Of a stretch of 39,930 nucleotides of DNA, positions 1 to 8,200 are shown piece after piece. The translations under genes and the position numbers were made by a program. Source of the DNA: a virus. Positions within the stretch are counted from its first letter, which is position 1, and every line of letters begins with the position of its first letter. The stretch spans positions 1 to 39,930 of IMG/VR virus record IMGVR_UViG_3300031621_000012, one strand, 5' to 3'. The notes beneath the pieces are model-generated. The model ran no database searches. It had not been told where the DNA came from and worked only from the letters and a program-made list of their open reading frames with translations.

Positions 1-127
1 GTGATGTGATCGTCTGATAGGTAGCCTACGTTCATCGCAAACGAGTGAGTCTTCGGTGATTCAGCGGTGATTTTCTTGCCCTCGTAGAGTATACGAAACG
101 CCTTTTCCTTGTTAGCATTGTAAGTGC
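1..127. repeat. terminal overlap, left copy
   Basis: These 127 bases are identical to the last 127 bases of the window (39804-39930). The copy lies inside one continuous reading frame that crosses the joint. A perfect repeat of exactly 127 bases fits the k-mer overlap left by an assembler on a circular graph better than a biological terminal repeat. It does imply a circularly permuted or terminally redundant genome of about 39,803 bp. The real T7-type direct terminal repeats would be collapsed in such an assembly, and their position cannot be read here. Confidence 0.95.
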
Positions 128-422
128 AAACGCTGACTGACTCGGCTGTCTTGCCTTGCTTAAAAGCATGTATACAGTTCTTGGTATCGATCCTGTTACG
201 TTCCCATTTGTTATTCGGTGATAAGGCTGAGAGAACGCTAGCTACTATGTAAGGATCGACTCGATAGGTCATACCGAGTTCTTTACAGAACTGCTGTGCT
301 TCTGCATACCATGCTCTGCCAGCTCTGACGTGATCGTCGGTAGCTTTGGCAAACCAGCTGTGGATATTACGCTTGATTTGAGTGTCGCTGAGAGATACTA
401 CGCTTCGTTTTTCGGTGGTCAT
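1..422 (-). CDS. early phage protein, N-terminal part (gene split by contig ends)
   Basis: This is the 5' part of a 203-residue gene that continues at 39803 and stops at 39614. The ATG at 422-420 follows an A/C-rich leader (CACACAATT) with no Shine-Dalgarno sequence. The first 140 codons are here. Visible segments include WYAEAQQF near residue 38, then VASVLSALSPNNKWERN and, past the joint, ITIDKWHIRA. That spacing of an ALSP-N-W-RN block, a K-T-xx-F block and a D-x-W-xxR block recalls phage proteins with a helix-hairpin-helix, DNA-glycosylase-like fold, but this is only a resemblance from memory. It is the first gene of the early block, so a host-takeover or DNA-binding role is possible. Function is not assigned. 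Confidence 0.85.
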   Translation of the reverse strand, partial: MTTEKRSVVSLSDTQIKRNIHSWFAKATDDHVRAGRAWYAEAQQFCKELGMTYRVDPYIVASVLSALSPNNKWERNRIDTKNCIHAFKQGKTAESVSVCTYNANKEKAFRILYEGKKITAESPKTHSFAMNVGYLSDDHI

Positions 423-511
423 AATTGTGTGGATTTGATGTGATTCGATTGAGACGAGAGCCGTCGCATAACTTTGTCAAAGAACGGAACTGCGTACGAG
501 GCGAGCGCATG

Positions 512-534
512 CTCGTGTTATATGTATGCACGAG
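512..534 (-). promoter_or_regulatory. inverted repeat enclosing a -10-like hexamer, early-gene leader
   Basis: On the minus strand CTCGTG, 11 bases, then CACGAG form a perfect 6-bp inverted repeat that encloses TATAAC (522-517), one base off the sigma70 -10 consensus. The matching -35 position falls in the T-tract of the upstream terminator and is poor. It lies 90 bases before the first early gene, where a host-type promoter is expected. A second hairpin, CGAGC-ATGC-GCTCG, follows at 501-514. A consensus TTGACA sits at 480-475 but has no -10 partner. Promoter activity is inferred only from position. Confidence 0.3.
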
Positions 535-539
535 AAAAC

Positions 540-565
540 AAAAAACATCTGTTTAAGAACAGATG
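540..565 (-). terminator. rho-independent terminator
   Basis: On the minus strand CATCTGTT, loop CTTA and AACAGATG form a perfect 8-bp stem followed directly by TTTTTTG and more T. It ends the structured intergenic region and isolates the early genes starting at 422 from upstream transcription. Confidence 0.85.
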
Positions 566-722
566 AGTGTGCTGTCGGAATCGTCGAGGTTCTCTCCAAA
601 CACGCGTTCTTCCTGTGTTTGAGAGCCTCTATCGGATTTATAATCCGTTGCAGTGCCGATAAACAGTAGTCTCTAGACTACTATGTGGCTAAAGCTGTGC
701 CAAACTCTACTCTTTAGAGTAG
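540..722 (-). ncRNA. candidate structured non-coding RNA ending at a terminator
   Basis: No plausible ORF exists here, but the minus strand holds five hairpins in 183 bases. In order they are: CTACTC with GAGTAG (707-722, loop TAAA); AGTAGTC with GACTACT (665-682, loop TAGA); CGGATT with AATCCG (633-647, loop ATA); a long composite stem of about 15 bp built from GAGG/CCTC, CTCTC/GAGAG and AAACAC/GTGTTT (586-629); and the terminator stem (546-565). This density of perfect stems next to a terminator suggests a discrete RNA or packaging and replication signals near the genome ends. A weak sigma70-like element (TTGCAA, 17 bases, TATACG) lies upstream near 749-777. No known RNA family was recognised. 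Confidence 0.45.
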
Positions 723-783
723 TAAGGGGGGTTAGCGGTAAACAACACGTATATAAACCCTCTCGGAAATTTGCAACAAAAAC

Positions 784-824
784 AAAAAACCCCCTCCAAG
801 GACTTTAACATCACAAGGAGAGGG
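784..824 (-). terminator. rho-independent terminator after the late operon
   Basis: On the minus strand CCCTCTCC and GGAGGGGG pair over 8 bp (one G-U) around a 19-base loop, followed by TTTTTTGTTTTTG. It lies about 70 bases beyond the stop of the last late gene (896) and would end late transcription after the terminase genes. Confidence 0.8.
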
Positions 825-895
825 TACACATATAACAACACACACGTTGAAATAATGATGGCACTACTCTTGAATTATTCTAGACGCAGTGCAAG

Positions 896-1144
896 CTAAA
901 ACTCACTATCTTCGTCATCTATTTCGTCACTCCAAGCACCATCCCAGTCAATATCTTCATCATCTACCATCTCGAATGTGGTCGATGCCATCTCATCTCT
1001 AGCCATTTCTAGCAATCCTCTGGCTGCATAGACGTTATCGTAGACATATTCCATCTCTAGCTCTGGATGAACGACCATTATAAAGTAGTTCTCAAAGTGT
1101 TCACCTGCAATGGCTTGAATCTGTTCTAAAGGATTATCCGACAT
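896..1144 (-). CDS. small acidic protein, last late gene
   Basis: An 82-residue protein. The N-terminal half (MSDNPLEQIQAIAGEHFENY) looks helical. The tail is strongly acidic, with runs such as DDEDIDWD and EIDDEDSEF. It resembles small acidic proteins seen near terminase genes in marine T7-like phages, but no function is known to me. The gene stands alone between the terminase operon (ending 1274) and a terminator at 784-824. The 130-base leader contains a possible phage promoter with a 5' hairpin (1218-1246). DNA mimicry or a terminase or packaging accessory role would suit the acidic tail but is speculation. Confidence 0.75.
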   Translation of the reverse strand: MSDNPLEQIQAIAGEHFENYFIMVVHPELEMEYVYDNVYAARGLLEMARDEMASTTFEMVDDEDIDWDGAWSDEIDDEDSEF

Positions 1145-1150
1145 AAGGTA

Positions 1151-1178
1151 TTGACAGGTTAAAAGTGACTATTATAAT
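1151..1178 (+). promoter_or_regulatory. consensus-like sigma70 promoter on the plus strand
   Basis: TTGACA at 1151-1156, a 16-base spacer and TATAAT at 1173-1178 give consensus hexamers at an acceptable spacing. It points away from all neighbouring genes, toward an antisense transcript of the terminase gene. No plus-strand gene follows. It lies in an AT-rich stretch, so a chance match is possible. Confidence 0.4.
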
Positions 1179-1200
1179 TATTATATACTAATACGAGATG

Positions 1201-1246
1201 GTGCTAGCACTAGATAAGGAGACCTAGTCTCCCACTAGTCAAGAAT
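1201..1246 (-). promoter_or_regulatory. possible phage-RNAP promoter with hairpin start, plus palindromes
   Basis: Read on the minus strand, GACTAGTGGGAGA (1240-1228) matches the -8 to +5 part of the T7 promoter (CACTATAGGGAGA) at 10 of 13 positions. The putative transcript would begin with GGAGAC-TAG-GTCTCC, a perfect 6-bp hairpin (1218-1232), flanked by ACTAG/CTAGT (1209-1213 and 1235-1239). A perfect 10-base palindrome, GTGCTAGCAC, lies at 1201-1210. Its place just after the large terminase parallels the T7 right-end promoter phi-OR. The upstream -17 to -9 part is not well conserved. Confidence 0.35.
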
Positions 1247-1273
1247 TAGACCTTATATATTATATATATTATA

Positions 1274-2959
1274 TTATATCCAAGAGGACTCTGGTCTATT
1301 TGTTCTCTTATAGTAGGTATCCACGAATTTACTTAGCTCTTTGCTAGCTGTATCTTCTCTTCGTTCCTTAATCTTCATGTCTGCGTCTTGAGCCATTTGT
1401 TCTACCCAGTAGTTACAGGCTATACTAAGAGCATCTAGTCTATCGTCGTTCCTTAAGGCTCCTCTGAGTCTTGTTAGTCTAGTCAACTGATACATCATCA
1501 TGTATCTTAGGTGTTGTTCTGCTGGATACTTCTGAGCTGACTTGTAGTCGTTCTCAATAACAGAGGGTGCTATAACGAGCCTATGGGCTGCTAGGAGAGG
1601 CTCAAGGGTGTCTATGATCCGTTTCTCTTTCTGTTGATGGTGACGTACCTCTTCAAGACTGACAGGGTATTCTCGGCTAAATATGGGCGTTATGAGTTGG
1701 TTGAACATACCATCACCGAAGTTACTCTCCGTAATGACAGCATTTACCTTGTTCCTCTTAGCAATGCGGACTAGTTCTAGCAAGGTAGGTTCTTCGTAAC
1801 CTCCTTTGAGTCCACCAGCTTCTGGAACATACAAGGTGCCATTACACATCTTTACTACAGCATACCCAGTCTCATCCTTACCTCTACCAGAGGGGTCGAT
1901 GGACATCACTGAACCAGTGTAAGGTATCATGTCACCTAGAATCTTCATAGGTCTGTAGAACCTGTCACCTCTTAGTCCTACGTTGGGTAGCCTGTCCCAC
2001 TCTAGCTCAGGTGTCTGCGCCCATACTAGCTTCTCTGGCGCAACATCTTGGTCAATGTCTTGCACAACCAAGTTGCCAAGTTTAAGAGGATAACGGTCAA
2101 GGTCAGCAAGGTTAGGGTTGAGCATGAACTGCATCGCGTAACCAGCTGAGCCATAAGATATTTTTCGCTCTTGCAAATCAAAATCTGTAAAGCGCGTAGG
2201 TTCGGCAGAATCGCCTTGGGTATCCTCATCTATACAGAGGGTAGACAGGGTATCGCCATATGTGTTCATCGCCTTCTTAGGGTCTACCTTCTCAGCAGAC
2301 CACACCTTGGACGTAAACCCTCTCTCTTGTAGTTTACTGTAAAGGCTGTCCTCACACTGAGGCGTACCTAGAACAAGTATACGAGATGTCTTATTAGGCT
2401 TAATGATGGCATCAAATTCTTTAATCTGTTCTGACAGCTTGTCTCTCATCTGCTGTGTAGCAGAGTTGTTTGCTACCTCAACGTCATCCGCAATGATGAT
2501 GTCAGCACGAGAACCTGTCAGCTGGGAAGTTATTCCCAAGCTCTTAACACTAGGTGCGTGAGAGGCTCCAGAGGGTCCTACGTCAAACGATACCTTAGAG
2601 AATCTCTGGTCAGCATGGGGCTTCAAGAAACTCAGAATAGGGATGTCATGAATCAGTCTCAACGTGAACGTAGAGAAGTCATCAGAACGTGTCTTCGATG
2701 CAGAGACAACTAGGATGTTCTTAGAGGGGTCTAGGAACAACTGATGTACTACGAACGCAGAACAAATCCAAGACTTGCCAACTCCTCGAAAGCCTTGCAC
2801 CACAGCCCGCTTTGGACCATGCTGCATGAAATCAGCTATATCGTATTGTATGTCAGTTGGGTCACGCTTGATCTGTTCTAGCGAGTGCCAAATGTAATAC
2901 AGGAAGTTTCTGAAGTCTTTAAGTTCGTTAGGTATTTGTGGCTGCTCTTGGCTCATCAT
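1274..2959 (-). CDS. terL: terminase large subunit (T7 gp19-like)
   Basis: The 561-residue ATPase/nuclease that cuts concatemeric DNA and pumps it into proheads through the portal. The ATPase P-loop GFRGVGKS is at residues 56-63 and a Walker B segment IIIADDVE at about 154-161. The C-terminal RNase H-like nuclease begins with MSIDPSGRGKDETG at about 350, and a later acidic block DRLDALS completes it. Length is close to T7 gp19. It starts at ATG ATG inside the end of the small terminase gene (32-base overlap), so the two are translationally coupled. It is the last large gene of the late operon. Confidence 0.95.
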   Translation of the reverse strand: MMSQEQPQIPNELKDFRNFLYYIWHSLEQIKRDPTDIQYDIADFMQHGPKRAVVQGFRGVGKSWICSAFVVHQLFLDPSKNILVVSASKTRSDDFSTFTLRLIHDIPILSFLKPHADQRFSKVSFDVGPSGASHAPSVKSLGITSQLTGSRADIIIADDVEVANNSATQQMRDKLSEQIKEFDAIIKPNKTSRILVLGTPQCEDSLYSKLQERGFTSKVWSAEKVDPKKAMNTYGDTLSTLCIDEDTQGDSAEPTRFTDFDLQERKISYGSAGYAMQFMLNPNLADLDRYPLKLGNLVVQDIDQDVAPEKLVWAQTPELEWDRLPNVGLRGDRFYRPMKILGDMIPYTGSVMSIDPSGRGKDETGYAVVKMCNGTLYVPEAGGLKGGYEEPTLLELVRIAKRNKVNAVITESNFGDGMFNQLITPIFSREYPVSLEEVRHHQQKEKRIIDTLEPLLAAHRLVIAPSVIENDYKSAQKYPAEQHLRYMMMYQLTRLTRLRGALRNDDRLDALSIACNYWVEQMAQDADMKIKERREDTASKELSKFVDTYYKRTNRPESSWI

Positions 2960-3170
2960 CTTCTCGGAACGGCAGCACCTCTACTAAATTTTGCATGGTG
3001 TTGTCTTCACTAACTGAGGCAGTGACTTGGTTGTCTTTGAGTAGCTGCCTAGCTACATTAAGGATTGCTGGGTTTGATTCTCCAGACTTGATGACAGTCA
3101 GTAGCTCTTCAATAGTTAAAGCCATTAACTCATCTAAAAGTTCTTTGTTCTTATTGTTTGTCGTCGTCAT
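2928..3170 (-). CDS. terS: terminase small subunit (T7 gp18-like)
   Basis: An 80-residue protein placed directly before TerL, exactly where T7 gene 18 lies. The N-terminal part (NKNKELLDELMALTIEELL) reads as a helix-rich DNA-recognition and oligomerisation region. The C-terminal third is acidic and polar, as expected for the part that contacts the large subunit. It overlaps the holin-like ORF upstream by 20 bases and TerL downstream by 32 bases. The assignment rests on position, size and composition rather than a diagnostic motif. Confidence 0.7.
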   Translation of the reverse strand: MTTTNNKNKELLDELMALTIEELLTVIKSGESNPAILNVARQLLKDNQVTASVSEDNTMQNLVEVLPFREDDEPRAATNT

Positions 3171-3321
3171 CTTCTTTAAGCTCCTTTAAGATTTTGATTA
3201 CTAAATATGTGAACGACGTTAAGCCAACTAGAATGGCTACGAGCGCATTCACGTCCGATAGGGTTAATGTCCCGAGGATTCCTAAGAAGCCTACGAGGGA
3301 TGGAGTATGTTCTGAGTTCAT
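3151..3321 (-). CDS. small membrane protein, holin candidate (T7 gp17.5 position)
   Basis: A 56-residue ORF with ATG at 3321 and TAA at 3151. The N-terminus MNSEHTPSLVGF is followed by hydrophobic stretches: LGILGTLTL, then VNALVAILVGLTSFTYLVI, which is a clear membrane helix. The tail is highly charged (KILKELKEDDDDKQ). Order and overlap (fibre genes, this ORF, TerS, TerL) match T7 17-17.5-18-19, where 17.5 is the lysis holin. It ends within the first 20 bases of TerS, which suggests coupling. A second membrane-protein candidate for lysis lies at 19868-20272. Confidence 0.7.
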   Translation of the reverse strand: MNSEHTPSLVGFLGILGTLTLSDVNALVAILVGLTSFTYLVIKILKELKEDDDDKQ

Positions 3322-3326
3322 AATTT

Positions 3327-3875
3327 TTAAGCTAGTACCTCCATTAGTGTTATGGTTGATAGAGCATTTTGATAACTAAAAAATATTTGTCTATTATTAC
3401 CTGATGTATCAAGTTTTTGTTGTACCTTGTAAGTAACCGTACTAGCTGTTGAGGGTGAGTCTAGGGCTGTATAAGAAGAAGAAAATGCAGCTTGAACACC
3501 CGCTGTACCATCAAATCTTGCACCAATATATTCTGCTATTTCTGTGCTTCCTCTTACAAGTCTAACTAATCCTTTTTGATTATTAACAGTTCCTGTAGCA
3601 AGACCTACAGAAGCAGAAACTATTACAAAAATTTTAGAAGAAGCAGCAGTAGGAGTTATAGATACTGACAAACCTACATCATCGTAAGTTGTTGTACCAT
3701 TATTAACCTCTGTTGAAGTTGTTGCAAATACTACCTGACCAATCTTACCACCGCCAACCGTAGTGCTACCACCTAAGGCGACTGCACTTCCGTTGATTGT
3801 TATGGAATCGTTCTCCAGTTGGCTATTAGGCAAGCTGCCCTCTAGCATCCGAGTGTTGTTTTTTGTTAAACTCAT
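3327..3875 (-). CDS. tail fibre-associated protein
   Basis: A 182-residue protein. Its N-terminus, MSLTKNNTRMLEGSLPNSQL, then a short ND-ITINGSAVALGG segment, is a pattern common in marine phage fibre or fibre-tip proteins. The remainder is rich in S, T, G and V, as in beta-structured, trimeric distal fibre domains. The N-terminal NSQLENDSIT segment echoes the ITxxQLAG/KLAG repeats of the fibre gene just upstream (3899-5197), so it may attach to that protein. It is a plausible receptor-contact part and is likely to vary between relatives. Confidence 0.65.
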   Translation of the reverse strand: MSLTKNNTRMLEGSLPNSQLENDSITINGSAVALGGSTTVGGGKIGQVVFATTSTEVNNGTTTYDDVGLSVSITPTAASSKIFVIVSASVGLATGTVNNQKGLVRLVRGSTEIAEYIGARFDGTAGVQAAFSSSYTALDSPSTASTVTYKVQQKLDTSGNNRQIFFSYQNALSTITLMEVLA

Positions 3876-3898
3876 ATATCATTTTTTGGGGTTAATTT

Positions 3899-5197
3899 TT
3901 AAGATAAGGCGTGGAACTCCACATTGGCAGTTATTGAGGCGTTGGTATTTTGATCGGTTAAGCTTATAGACCAAGAAGCTCCTTTCTTAATAGGAATTGT
4001 TGCCGTAGCATACTTATTTCCATCGGTGAGGGTAGCACTATTTAAGTACTGTTTATAGGTATGTCCATCCGCAACTATCGTGGCTAAACCTCCATAATAA
4101 TACGCGCTACTACCAGAACCCCATTGCGCACCATTAATTTGTATCACCAAGAATCCAGATGATGGAGCTGTACCTGAATTACCGACAGCGGAAGGAGATG
4201 ACAAGCTTGGGCTACTAGCATCCACATAAGCCTTGATACTCGAAGAGCTAGCCAACGAGGTTGTTGACACACCAGAGGTCATCGTGTCATCATCTATAAC
4301 CTCAGCGAGTTTACTTGTTGGAATACTTCCAGCAAGTTTATCTTCTGTAATGCTTCCAGCTAACTGTGCGTTAGTAATACCACCTGCTAGTTTATCCTGA
4401 GTGATACTCCCCGCTAACTCTGAATTAGTAATGCTAAGTCCTGCTAGTTTATCCTGTGTGATACTCCCAGCTAGTTTATCGTTAGTTACACCAAGGTCTT
4501 TAATCTCAGCCTTGTTAACACTTGTAAGTCCAATCGTTACGTCATCCACCGAGACCGAACTAGCGGCACTAGCGGCTGTTACTACAACAATCTTAGAACC
4601 ACTTGGAGGCGCGGCTGTTCCTTTAAATTCTATTGTAGAGTTAGTCATACTAATCTCATAGGAATCTATAGGCGACTGCATCACACCATCAATAGACACA
4701 CGATAAGCCTCCTCTTTTTCTGTTTGAGGAGTAAACGCTGTGAGACTAAACACTTTAGTTGCTCCGTCGCCTGTAAGGGCTTGGCTTGCAAAGTTTGACA
4801 GACTTGTACCTGCTTGTAGACCTTGGGTAGCGATTGCGGCAAACTGAGAAGTACTAGCATCTTCGGCTATCTCTTGTGCCACAAACAGTCCTTGTTGGTA
4901 AGCTGTATCTAGGTCACTCTCGGATAGTCGTGAGCCGTTCTGGAAGTCTACTAGCTGTGCTGTAGAAGTAGCACGATACAACCGAATTTTTGTATAAGAA
5001 GCAGCGGGGGTATCAGCCAGTGTAACCGTCTTGTTTATTGCGTCTGTAGGACTAGATGCGTCTAGCGCGAGTGGAGTCCACTTGCTCCCATTAAATCCGA
5101 TTACATTTACATCGTTGATGATGATGTATTTGAATGGCACGTTGTAGGTTGTAGCGGATAGTTCTCCACTGCTGTATTCTTTATATGATTGTGGCAT
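3899..5197 (-). CDS. tail fibre protein with T7 gp17-type N-terminal domain
   Basis: A 432-residue protein. The first ~150 residues (MPQSYKEYSSGELSATTYNV, with LYRATST and DLDTAYQQGLFVAQEI) match the T7 tail-fibre N-terminal domain that docks on the tail. A middle section of tandem about 11-residue repeats of the form ITxDKLAGS, at about residues 235-300, suggests a trimeric beta or coiled shaft. The C-terminal domain from about 330 is serine/glycine-rich and probably binds the host. ATG at 5197 follows an AAGGA Shine-Dalgarno sequence. It is the first of two fibre genes, after the large internal core protein. Confidence 0.85.
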   Translation of the reverse strand: MPQSYKEYSSGELSATTYNVPFKYIIINDVNVIGFNGSKWTPLALDASSPTDAINKTVTLADTPAASYTKIRLYRATSTAQLVDFQNGSRLSESDLDTAYQQGLFVAQEIAEDASTSQFAAIATQGLQAGTSLSNFASQALTGDGATKVFSLTAFTPQTEKEEAYRVSIDGVMQSPIDSYEISMTNSTIEFKGTAAPPSGSKIVVVTAASAASSVSVDDVTIGLTSVNKAEIKDLGVTNDKLAGSITQDKLAGLSITNSELAGSITQDKLAGGITNAQLAGSITEDKLAGSIPTSKLAEVIDDDTMTSGVSTTSLASSSSIKAYVDASSPSLSSPSAVGNSGTAPSSGFLVIQINGAQWGSGSSAYYYGGLATIVADGHTYKQYLNSATLTDGNKYATATIPIKKGASWSISLTDQNTNASITANVEFHALS

Positions 5198-5217
5198 GAT
5201 TATTTTTCCTTGTTAAT

Positions 5218-8200
5218 TTATGCGTCTAGCAATGCTTGTAATGTTTCGGTTGATGCACCTCTTTGTGCTTGAGTGTTGATAGAGCGCATACGTTTGTACT
5301 CTCGTTCGATTTCTGGAAACTCTTCCATCATCAAACTTAGAGAGCGCGAACGATACTTACTCATTACTTTATTGATAAGTTGTACTCTAGGACTCTTTAA
5401 TGCTCCGTCAGTGAGTGGAGAGAGTCGCTGGTAACGTTTGCTACTAATTAACTTCTCAAGTTCTTGTCGAAGAGTTTTGCCTCTGATCTTTGTGTCACTA
5501 AGAAGTTCTAAGCGTCTGTCGTAGGCAGACTGTCCTTTATCATTAACGAACTCCGTCATGTCGATACTACGGTCAAGTGTTGTGCTTGTCTGTGTAAAGC
5601 CATGTTCAAGTGATGCTAGTTCTTCAAACACTACGTCACCGTCTCTTGTAGAGATAGCTGAAGGATTGAACGGACCAACGAATGGAATCTGTTCCATGAT
5701 TACAGGCTCACCTAAGATGTTACGTTTAGGGTCTAGGTTGTCGTTACCCATTGGTAGCTTCTTCATAAATGCGTCACTGAGGCTGCGGACTTCTCTCAAA
5801 GTCGTGTCACCCATAACGGATTGACCTTGATAGAGAACGTTGGGAACAAACCCACCAGCAATGTTTCGGACTGCTCGTTCCATCTTACGGTCTGGCTCTG
5901 AGATAGCATCAGTCAGGAATTTAAGACCTGCTAGGTAAGACTTCTCAGTTACGTTACGAGATAGAGAGATAGAGGCTGCTGCAAACATCTGCTCAGCCAG
6001 CGTTGTGTTACTACTGGCGTGGTCGTCCAACTGCTCAACAATATCTACAAGGACACCAAAGTGTGTGCCGAGAGGATCGAGACCCGCAAAGCCAGCATAC
6101 TTGTTTCCAAACTTGAGTGAATACTTTTGCCATCCTGTAGCTTCAAGAGTCTTGCGTTGTGCGGTATCTTTTGGACCACCGCCCGTGATAAAGTCACGGT
6201 TTGCCATAATCATATAAATCAACGTGCTGTTGATCATAACAGATGTAGCAATCTTACCTCTTGTTCGTGCAACCTCGATAGGGTTACGAGACTCTAGCTT
6301 CATACGCAACTCATCTTGAGTTCGCTTGAGCATTGGCATGTCAGGCATCATAGCAAGTGCGCTACGTCCTGCATCCATTGCGCCACCTGATGCTCGATCA
6401 AATGAGAACTTCAGAATGTTTACTGGAGTACGAATGAACGGAAAGATTAAACGTAGCGGAGGAACTTTAGAAGTCATGGCTTGTGCCAAGTCTGCAAACG
6501 CACCTGCATCGTTTGTGAATGTACCGTAACGTGCTTGCTCTAGTGAGCGAGCTGCTACGTTGTCAATGTCAGAGATGTTCTCTATTCCGAGTCCACCTTC
6601 CTCAACTGACTTTAGCATGTCTGCGCGTTTGTTCGTCTCTTCGCCTATGATACGATTCACTTCGGAACCTCTCTTCTGTGGAGACATTGGTTTCTTACCA
6701 CCAGCTACAAGTGCGTCATCCATCTTCTTGACGGTTGCTTGTGCAAACTTCATGACACCTGCATCAGAGAACGCACGTTCACCATCCACAAGGACAGCGT
6801 CCATACCTCTCATGACATACTCGGTCAATGCGTCAGGGTCTTTGATTCCTAACTTCATGCCTTTGAGTGTCCACTCCATCTTTGCGTTCGAGCGGAACAG
6901 AGATTGCTTAAACACTTCGTCCATCGCCATGAGGGTCTTAGCTGGAATGTTAACAACATTCTCACTGAACCAATTCATGGAGTTCTTCATCGTTTCTTCA
7001 GGAGCAGCATTATCAAAGTATTTTGGAATACCAGTGTTTGCTGTGTTCTCAAGTGGGTTACGTCCGATGTCTAACAACTGGTCTTTCATCGAATACACAT
7101 CTAAGAAATACTTCATAGACTCACGGAACGATTCAAACGTTGACATTTCTTTCAGCACCATACGAGTGATGGCTGGGTCTACAGATAGTCCACCGATTGC
7201 TAGCTCTGTTTGGAGAAGGGTCTGGGTAACCATGTTACCAACACCATTCTTCATCATAGTCCTTGGACCAGATAGTAGGGAGTTGATGAACCAGTTCTGT
7301 GCCATCTCCATGAACTTGCCACCTTCGGCAGCGCGTCCTGCTTTAACGACACCAAGCATCTGGTCAATCATATCCTTAGCGGATGCGTTCTTAGGGTCAC
7401 CACCTGCAAGAATAATTCTGTTAATTAGGACATCAAAGTTCTGCTTCTCTCCTTTGTTGCTAGCCATGTATTGGTTAACAATCTCTTGAGAGCGTCTCTC
7501 TGCTGCTGATAGACTTAGCTTAGTTCTGGCGAACTGTGTTGACTGTAGACCTTGACCAAATCCTCGACGGAGGTTGGAGCCAGCAGCAACTAGGTTCAAC
7601 ATCTTCTGGATGTCTCCCATTAGTTCTGCTCGGTCTGCGTCAGTAGCTTCAGCACTTTGCGATGCAATCTTCTTAGCTTTCTCTACGATGTCAGCACCTT
7701 GCTGAACAGCGATAGATTCTACTGTGTACATACGAGCTGAAATTCTACGAAGCGCAGCTGCGTCTTTACCTGCTGCTCGAACTTCTGACTCAACTATGTC
7801 AATCTTTTGACCAGACATCTCAGCACTACGTCTTGCTTGCTCAACTGCCTGAACGATACCGCCACCCTTAAGTCCATCAGAACCTTGTAGCTTACCATCT
7901 TCGTAGAAGCCTATGCTTCCAGTCTTTTCCATTTCCTCTAGGACTTGCGTCTCTGCCTTCGCTAATACTTCGCCAAGGTCATAAGCTGATTCAACTTCAC
8001 TAATAGCTTTGACGGTTCCTTTAACAGCAAGCGTACCGCCTCTGTTTTCTATAGTGATTTCTGGTCTACCTTCGCCTGACTTCTGGAAGAAACGATTCTC
8101 GTTTATCCGCGCACCTCTTGATTTGATAGGATTTCCATAAGGAGTCTTATAACTTTCTATAGAATGCTTGCGGTTCTGCTTACTAATTAGGTCAGCAAAG

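Noticed and set aside
475-500. TTGACA at 480-475 (minus) as an early promoter
   Set aside because: No acceptable -10 hexamer at 16-18 bases.
709-813. 34-codon ORF on the minus strand starting near 813
   Set aside because: It runs through the terminator at 784-824, has no ribosome site and no protein-like character.
4300-4490. Tandem repeats in the fibre gene considered as a CRISPR-like or satellite array
   Set aside because: They are in-frame about 11-codon protein repeats (ITxDKLAG) with no spacers.
6560-7489. 309-codon open frame on the plus strand
   Set aside because: It is antisense to the large ejection-protein gene, has no ribosome site or family resemblance, and its composition is that of a mirrored coding region.
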